Below are positions 5,334 through 8,723 of a DNA stretch of 8,723 bases, in pieces (the stretch's first letter is position 1; every line of letters begins with the position of its first letter). This stretch comes from Actinomycetota bacterium. GTDB lineage: Bacteria > Actinomycetota > Thermoleophilia > Gaiellales > Gaiellaceae. The DNA lies in the NCBI GenBank assembly GCA_005883245.1, contig VAXT01000006.1, positions 1 through 8,723 of the forward strand, read 5' to 3'. The translations under genes were made by a program, and so were the position numbers. The notes beneath the pieces were generated by a model, which was not told where the DNA came from, searched no databases, and saw nothing but the letters and a program-made list of their open reading frames with translations.

Positions 5334-6005
5334 ATGCCGGGCTGGCCGCACACGCGCGAGGGACTGATCGAGGAGCAGCTCCTCCTGGCCACGCTCGTGC
5401 CCGAGCCGTGGTTGCTCGAGCCGAGCTCGCGCGTCGGCGGCGTCTTCGTCTGCTTTCCTCGCGGCCCGAGCGGCGCGGGCCAAGCCGGCGACCCGGCGTG
5501 GGCGGCTGCTTGCGTGGGCGAAGAGACCGTGGTCGTGACGGGCTATGCCGGTGCGGCCTACGAACCGGGTTTGCTGGCGCTGCGCGAGGGCGAGCTGCTC
5601 GAAGCTGCCGTTCGCGCACTTACGCAGCCGCTGGACGTCCTCGTCGTCGACGCCACCGGCCGCGACCACCCGCGCCGAGCGGGCCTCGCCCTCCACCTCG
5701 GAGCGGTGCTGGACCTCCCGACAGTCGGCGTCACGCACCGCCCGCTTGGCGCCGAAGGCAAGTGGCCGGAAGACGAGCGTGGCGCTCGAAGCCCGTTGAT
5801 GCTCGAGGGCGACCTCGTCGGCCATTGGCTGTGCACACGAGCAGGAACGCGCCCGCTTGCCGTCCATGCCGCGTGGCGAACAGATCCGGCCACTGCTTGC
5901 GAGGTAGTCCTCTCAACTTGTCACGCGCGTACCCCAGAACCGCTCCGCCGAGCCCGCCGCCGAGCCCGCGAGGCCCGCGCCCGAAATCCCGGCGCTCAGT
6001 CCTGA
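5334..6005 (+). CDS. nfi: Endonuclease V-family protein lacking the first catalytic Asp
   Basis: This 223-residue protein has the endonuclease V (inosine-directed DNA repair nuclease) fold from end to end: YEPGLLALREGELLEA (76-91), LVVDATGRDHPRRAGLALHLG (103-123), LDLPTVGVTHRPLG (126-139), GHWLCTR, RTDPATACEVVL and PEPLRRARRRA. With Thermotoga maritima numbering the spacing of Glu89, Asp110 and His116 is kept exactly (here Glu85, Asp106, His112), as is Tyr80 (Tyr76). However, the GVD(V) motif supplying the first metal-binding Asp reads VGGVFVCF, with Phe38 in its place, and the lysine of the GVAK motif is His135. Strand cleavage is therefore doubtful, though inosine or other lesion binding could remain. 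The start at 5334 has a -10-like element 6 nt upstream. The C-terminus is Arg-rich. It diverges from pcm. Confidence 0.82.
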   Translation: MPGWPHTREGLIEEQLLLATLVPEPWLLEPSSRVGGVFVCFPRGPSGAGQAGDPAWAAACVGEETVVVTGYAGAAYEPGLLALREGELLEAAVRALTQPLDVLVVDATGRDHPRRAGLALHLGAVLDLPTVGVTHRPLGAEGKWPEDERGARSPLMLEGDLVGHWLCTRAGTRPLAVHAAWRTDPATACEVVLSTCHARTPEPLRRARRRAREARARNPGAQS

Positions 6006-6166
6006 GTGAGGCCGGTGCGCTCGGAGTCAGCTTGCTCGATCCTTCGTCGGTAAGTCTCGGCGCCGCCGCCGCGTAACAACGCGACGATTCCACGTTACAA
6101 GTTGCAAATCGGACGCGAAGCTGCAATAAGTTCCGGCGCCCCTGCGGCTCGAACGAGGGAGGATCG
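6006..6166. other. Intergenic gap with no gene seen
   Basis: This 161-bp gap between the endonuclease V gene and the coiled-coil gene has a relatively AT-rich stretch (about 6072-6132). It includes a TTGCAA and a downstream CAATAA that might be a weak -35/-10 pair (16-bp spacing). No strong terminator, RNA gene or repeat is visible. Confidence 0.3.
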
Positions 6167-6627
6167 GTGCTTGATCATCCAGAGGAAGAGCAGGCCGCAG
6201 CCGATGAGAGCGTCGGCTCGAAGGTGAACGCGATCATCGAGGCGGCCGAGGAGGCCGCGAAGGAGCTCCGCGACCGGGCCAATCTCGAGGCGATCGAGGT
6301 CCTGCGCCAGGCGGAGCAGCATGCCGCAGCCCGGATCGAGGAGCTCACCCGCGAGGCGGCGCAGGCCAAGACCGAAGCGGACCAGTACGCGCGCGACATG
6401 ACCGAGGCCGCCGACTCGTACGGCACGCAGCATCGGCGAACCGTCGAGGAGGAGGCCCGCCGGCTCCTCGCCGACGCGGAGGCGAAGGCGAAGGAGTAGG
6501 TCGAAGCGAGCAGCGTGTCCTCGAGAGCCTCCGCGACGTAGCCGCGCAGATCCAGGAAGCACTCGCCGAGCCAGCGGGCGAACGCGAAGAGCTCGTGGAC
6601 GCCCTCGACGTCGAGCACCGCCGCTAG
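6167..6627 (+). pseudogene. Coiled-coil protein gene, frameshifted near its middle
   Basis: From GTG 6167, preceded by a strong Shine-Dalgarno sequence (GAGGGAGG, 6155-6162, 4 nt away), a 110-residue Ala/Glu/Arg-rich helix is encoded (for example IIEAAEEAAKELRDRA, EEEARRLLADAEAKAKE), ending at TAG 6497-6499. In the -1 frame, downstream sequence keeps the same character: SEQRVLESLRDVAAQIQEAL, then EREELVDALDVEHRR, stopping at TAG 6625-6627. The two pieces together look like one coiled-coil protein of about 150 residues of the kind seen in actinobacterial DivIVA-like or ATP synthase b-like helices. The break is near the GCGAAG tandem at 6482-6493. A natural indel, a programmed frameshift or a sequence error are all possible. 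The 110-residue product could also be real. The exact role is unknown. Confidence 0.6.
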
Positions 6628-6649
6628 CGCTTTTCCCTAGCCATCGCGC

Positions 6650-6655
6650 GATAAT
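6650..6655 (+). promoter_or_regulatory. -10-like hexamer of the HNH gene
   Basis: GATAAT, one base from the TATAAT consensus, lies 4 nt before GTG 6660 and 7 nt before TTG 6663. The 7-nt spacing to TTG fits leaderless initiation and leaves the actual start codon uncertain by one residue. No good -35 is seen. Confidence 0.5.
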
Positions 6656-6659
6656 CGAG

Positions 6660-7559
6660 GTGTTGCGAGACGAAGATGTCCGCACCGCGTGCATGGCGCA
6701 TCTCTCGGTGCTCGAGGCCGAGTGGGGTGCGGAGATTCCATACGTAGGCGCGTTGGGTAAGGGCTTTCCGTTCCGTGGCGCTCGCGTCCCGTTCCTGAAC
6801 CGGCAGAAGGGGATCTATCGCGCAGCGGCGCAACGCGGGCCGGCCGCGCTGTCGATCCAGACTTCCGCCAACACGCCGTATGCGGACGCAGTAACGGCCG
6901 ACGGATTTCTCTATGCGTACCGAGCCGGCGACATCGACCAGCCCGACAACCGTGCACTTCGGGCTGCTCACGAGCTTCGGGTGCCGCTCGTCTACTTCTT
7001 CTCGACCCGGCCTGGCTGGTACAAGCCGATCTTCCCCGCGTACGTGAGCGCCGACGACCCAACTGCACGGATGGTCGTCGTCACCCCCGGCGAGCTGCGC
7101 GGCCCGATCGACGAGCCAGAGCCGGTTGCGCTCGACGACCCGATCGAGCGTCGCTACGTCGTGCGTGAGACGAAAGCGCGAGTCCACCAGGCGCGCTTCC
7201 GAGGCCGAGTCGTGCCGGCGTACGCGAGCCAGTGCGCGATCTGTCGCCTCAAGGAGCTGCGGCTGCTTGATGCGGCGCATATCGTGAGCGATGTCGAAGA
7301 CGCCGGCGAGCCGTCAGTCCAGAACGGTCTAAGCCTGTGCGCGATTCACCATCGTGCCTTCGACCAGAACCTCGTCGGCGTCTCGCCGGGCTACGTCGTC
7401 CACGTCTCGCGTCGGCTACTCGAGGACGAGGACGGACCGATGCTCGACCTGCTCAAGGGCTTCCACGAGGTCCGGCTGGCGACGCCGAAGCGGGAACTCG
7501 ATTGGCCCGACCCGGAGCGGCTGGAGGCAAGGTTCGCGCGCTTCTCGGACCTGAGTTGA
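6660..7559 (+). CDS. HNH endonuclease with unassigned N-terminal domain
   Basis: This protein has about 299 residues. The C-terminal part is a zinc-stabilised HNH (beta-beta-alpha-metal) nuclease: QCAIC (Cys192, Cys195), LLDAAHIVS (His207, the general-base region), then QNGLSLCAIHHRAFD with Asn222, Cys227 and His230/231. About residues 20-140 form a separate domain with GKGFPFRGARVPFLNRQKGI, a PAALSIQT segment, PYADAVTADGFLYAYRAGD, the conserved-looking DNRALRAA and PLVYFFSTRPGWYKPIFP. Domain order and size resemble two-domain HNH restriction enzymes in which an N-terminal module recognises modified or specific DNA, for example SRA-HNH proteins, but I cannot assign this domain. No methyltransferase is adjacent, so a modification-dependent (type IV-like) role is a reasonable guess. 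The start is GTG 6660 or TTG 6663. Confidence 0.85.
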   Translation: MLRDEDVRTACMAHLSVLEAEWGAEIPYVGALGKGFPFRGARVPFLNRQKGIYRAAAQRGPAALSIQTSANTPYADAVTADGFLYAYRAGDIDQPDNRALRAAHELRVPLVYFFSTRPGWYKPIFPAYVSADDPTARMVVVTPGELRGPIDEPEPVALDDPIERRYVVRETKARVHQARFRGRVVPAYASQCAICRLKELRLLDAAHIVSDVEDAGEPSVQNGLSLCAIHHRAFDQNLVGVSPGYVVHVSRRLLEDEDGPMLDLLKGFHEVRLATPKRELDWPDPERLEARFARFSDLS

Positions 7560-7608
7560 GGGGTGATCGGTCAAGTCGCCGAACGCCTGGAATGCGAGAC
7601 ATTGCGTC

Positions 7609-7623
7609 GTGCCTTCGCGGCAC
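7609..7623. terminator. Short hairpin between convergent genes
   Basis: GTGCC-TTCGC-GGCAC gives a 5-bp stem with a TTCG-containing loop, 50 bp after the HNH stop and 42 bp beyond the end of the convergent vapC remnant. There is no T-run, so termination is only a possibility. The remainder of 7560-7664 shows no gene. Confidence 0.25.
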
Positions 7624-7664
7624 CCCGGACTTCATCTCGTCTAGGCCGCTGCCTAAAGAGCACC

Positions 7665-8049
7665 TCAGGATCCGGCCGGCCAAAGCTCGACGGCCAGGTC
7701 TCTCGTCGGGAAATCCTTCACGTTTCCGGTCGCGAGCCGGCCTCCGACGGAGAAGGCCGCGGCTATCGGCCTGCGTCAGCGTTCGCCCTCGACGGGAATG
7801 TTCCCGGCGCCATTCGCCAGCCTGCCAGCCCTCGCTTTCGCCGAGAGGCACGATGCGGAGCCCTGCAAACAGTCGGCGCACAGGGTCACGCTCCGCAGGG
7901 CGGAGGCCCCTCACGGTCTCCTCCACGTTCACGGCGCACGTGCAGGGGCTGTCGCCCGCGTCGCGCAGCGCTCTTAGCCGTCGGGCCGTCTCGGGTCGAC
8001 CGCGCAGAAGATCGATGAGGACAGTCGTGTCGAGCACGACCGGCGCCAT
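7665..8049 (-). pseudogene. vapC: VapC-type PIN-domain toxin with a frameshift
   Basis: From ATG 8049 the frame encodes the N-terminal two-thirds of a PIN ribonuclease: VVLDTTVLIDLLRG with Asp7, NVEETVRGL with Glu43/44, and LTQAD with Asp95 (codon at 7765-7767). Directly after this Asp the frame breaks. One base further (after 7764) the expected family continuation appears: AAAFSVGGRLATGNVKDFP, then LAVELWPAGS and a TGA at 7665-7667. The family usually has a few more residues between QAD and AAA, so a small deletion (2, 5 or 8 nt) is the likely lesion. In the original frame the product carries an unrelated Arg-rich tail and loses the GNVKDFP region, so it should be inactive. The ATG overlaps the vapB stop as TGATG. 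Confidence 0.82.
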
Positions 8050-8288
8050 CAGCCGATGCGACTCTCGTCGGCGCGACGCTGCTCGCGGACCCAAGCCGAT
8101 GGATCGGCGTCCCAGTCGTGGCCCTTGTCCGAGATCGCGCCGAGAGAGGACTCGATCAGCTCCCAGCGCCGCTCGTCGTCGAGCGCGGCTTCGACGGCCC
8201 GCGCGATGAACGCGCTGCGCCGGCGAGGGCCGACGCGCCGGTCGAGCTCTTCGACGAGCTCGTCGCTCAACGCTATGTGCAATCTCAT
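8049..8288 (-). CDS. vapB: VapB-type antitoxin (ribbon-helix-helix)
   Basis: This 79-residue antitoxin starts MRLHIALSDELVEELDRRVG and continues RRRSAFIARAVEAALDDERR, a ribbon-helix-helix DNA-binding domain at residues 1-45. The toxin-binding tail follows with GHDWDADPSAWVREQRRADE. The reading frame is open to an ATG at 8345, but I chose ATG 8288: the family starts with this MRLHIAL strand, and an AT-rich promoter-like region and a palindrome sit at this point. It lies directly upstream of vapC with stop and start overlapping (TGATG, sharing base 8049), the standard translational coupling. The antitoxin looks intact although its toxin is frameshifted. Confidence 0.85.
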   Translation of the reverse strand: MRLHIALSDELVEELDRRVGPRRRSAFIARAVEAALDDERRWELIESSLGAISDKGHDWDADPSAWVREQRRADESRIG

Positions 8289-8293
8289 GCACA
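8276..8293. promoter_or_regulatory. Palindrome over the vapB start, candidate autoregulatory operator
   Basis: TGTGCA (8276-8281) and TGCACA (8288-8293) form a perfect 6-bp inverted repeat around a 6-bp centre and span the vapB ATG. The AT-rich segment just upstream on the minus strand (TAAAAG, 8 nt before the ATG) is the probable -10 region. Ribbon-helix-helix VapB proteins usually bind inverted repeats here. Binding is inferred. Confidence 0.45.
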
Positions 8294-8349
8294 CAACTTT
8301 TACACACAGATTGACGCGCTCTCGTCGTTCCGCGAAAGCCGGCACGGAC

Positions 8350-8512
8350 CTGGTGTCGGAGGCGCTCCGCTGGCTTTCGCCGGCACTACGAGCGCGAGTA
8401 CTCGTTCGTCGACGCGACGAGCTTCGCGCTCATGCGCTCGCTGCGGATCAAGGGAGCGCTCGCGTTCGACGGCGACTTCGGGGCTGCCGGCTTTACCGAG
8501 CTCCACCCCTGA
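8350..8512 (+). pseudogene. C-terminal remnant of a second PIN-domain toxin, frameshifted
   Basis: The plus strand encodes RRHYEREYSFVDATSFALM, then SLRIKGALAFDGDFGAAGF, ending TELHP and TGA at 8510-8512. This is the last third of a PIN ribonuclease: the DATSF segment carries the third acidic residue and AFDGDF the last conserved motif. No start codon or N-terminal half is present in this frame. Just upstream, in the +1 frame (codons at 8350-8376), VSEALRWL reads as the preceding helix; removing one T of the TTT at 8375-8377 joins the two. So at least one frameshift and a 5' truncation have occurred. It lies head-to-head with vapB, whose promoter region is where the upstream part of this gene should be. 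Confidence 0.7.
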
Positions 8513-8518
8513 GAGGAA

Positions 8519-8552
8519 GAGGCGGCCGGGAGCGCTGGCCCCCGGCCGCCTT
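8519..8552 (-). terminator. Strong rho-independent-like terminator hairpin, possibly bidirectional
   Basis: GGCGGCCGGG (8521-8530) and CCCGGCCGCC (8541-8550) are perfect 10-bp arms around a 10-nt loop, with an extra A-T pair and G-T wobble outside. In the minus direction it begins 11-14 nt after the TAG of the right-edge gene and is followed by TCTTCCTCTC, a pyrimidine-rich tract. In the plus direction it follows the PIN remnant's stop by 8 nt, with only TTG after it. Confidence 0.75.
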
Positions 8553-8563
8553 GCCGCAGCTCC

Positions 8564-8723
8564 CTAGTTGATGTCGATCGCCCCGTCCAGCAACGGCCCG
8601 CTGTCCCAGTAGCCGTTGCTCAGCGTGAGCTGGAACGCGTCGAGGAGCGGCGTCACGCCATCCAGCTCGACCGCCGTGAACCCGACTTCCTCGCCGTTGT
8701 CCTCGCCGAGGCCGACGATCGTC
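8564..8723 (-). CDS. C-terminal end of an unidentified protein (5' partial)
   Basis: On the minus strand an open frame enters from the right edge and stops at TAG (8564-8566), giving about 52 visible residues. They include GLGEDNGEEVGFTAVELDG, LLDAFQLTLSNGYWDSGPLL and an end DGAIDIN. The composition (acidic, Gly/Asp/Asn-rich, alternating hydrophobic residues, no Cys or Lys) resembles the C-terminal beta-domain of an extracellular protein, but I do not recognise the family. A clear terminator follows the stop, which supports a real gene end. Confidence 0.6.
   Translation of the reverse strand, partial: TIVGLGEDNGEEVGFTAVELDGVTPLLDAFQLTLSNGYWDSGPLLDGAIDIN

Noticed and set aside
5317..5619. N-terminal extension of the isoaspartate methyltransferase to an upstream ATG at 5619
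   Set aside because: The extra 101 residues are Arg/Pro/Ala low-complexity sequence antisense to the endonuclease V gene. GTG 5316 gives the usual family length and has a promoter-like element at proper spacing.
5234..6076. Plus-strand 280-codon frame over the endonuclease V gene
   Set aside because: It is an alternative frame of a well-supported gene, with Arg-rich composition and no domain pattern.
6619..6640. Terminator at CGCTAGCG followed by CTTTT
   Set aside because: The palindrome has no loop and only 4 bp per arm, which is too weak to call a terminator; it mainly contains the TAG of the frameshifted coiled-coil gene.
7337..8209. Plus-strand 290-codon frame across the HNH end and antisense to vapBC
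   Set aside because: It is out of frame with HNH and antisense to vapC and vapB, with Arg/Ser/Pro-rich shadow composition.
8289..8345. ATG 8345 as the vapB start
   Set aside because: The 19 extra residues do not fit the ribbon-helix-helix family, which begins with the MRLHIAL strand, and they span the promoter-like AT-rich segment.
1..8723. CRISPR array, tRNA, rRNA, insertion sequence or attachment site
   Set aside because: I found no regularly spaced repeats, no cloverleaf with conserved arms, no transposase motifs and no terminal inverted repeats with target duplications.

Overview
The window reads as accessory-leaning chromosome of a high-GC actinobacterium. The GC-rich codon use, the DUF1918 protein, the excalibur-type secreted protein and the mix of leaderless and Shine-Dalgarno genes would suit a Thermoleophilia-like lineage (Gaiellales or Solirubrobacterales). 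That placement is inference from the style of the proteins; there is no rRNA or marker gene here to test it.

Layout. Positions 1-482 hold the 3' end of a secreted or wall-associated protein with a proline-rich linker and an excalibur calcium-binding tail. Positions 512-1300 hold a HigB/HigA-type toxin-antitoxin pair. The toxin is cut by an in-frame TAG, while the antitoxin is intact and has its own promoter and palindromic operator. A class I/II aminotransferase (complement 1297-2427) ends tail-to-tail on the antitoxin, and a YbaK/EbsC-type aminoacyl-tRNA deacylase (2624-3100) diverges from it. The deacylase ends tail-to-tail on a small DUF1918 protein (complement 3097-3306). Next on the minus strand come a small secreted protein (3367-3744) and a coupled pair, a CapA-like metallophosphatase (3827-4705) behind a protein-L-isoaspartate methyltransferase (4702-5316). 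The methyltransferase diverges, across only 17 bp, from an endonuclease V homologue (5334-6005) that lacks two catalytic residues.

The right third is a decaying accessory block. It contains a frameshifted coiled-coil gene (6167-6627), an HNH endonuclease with an unassigned N-terminal domain (6660-7559), and a VapBC pair on the minus strand with intact VapB and frameshifted VapC (7665-8288). It continues with a plus-strand remnant of a second PIN toxin (about 8350-8512), a strong terminator, and the C-terminal end of a minus-strand gene running off the right edge (8564-8723).

Two themes link the genes. First, all three toxin genes in the window are broken, while both recognisable antitoxins are intact. 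Second, many genes lack a Shine-Dalgarno sequence and instead carry a -10-like hexamer 6-7 nt before the start codon, consistent with leaderless transcription. I see no convincing novel multi-gene defence or biosynthetic system. The best candidates for new biology are the HNH protein's N-terminal domain, the catalytic-residue-poor endonuclease V homologue, and the compact bidirectional promoter between that gene and the methyltransferase.
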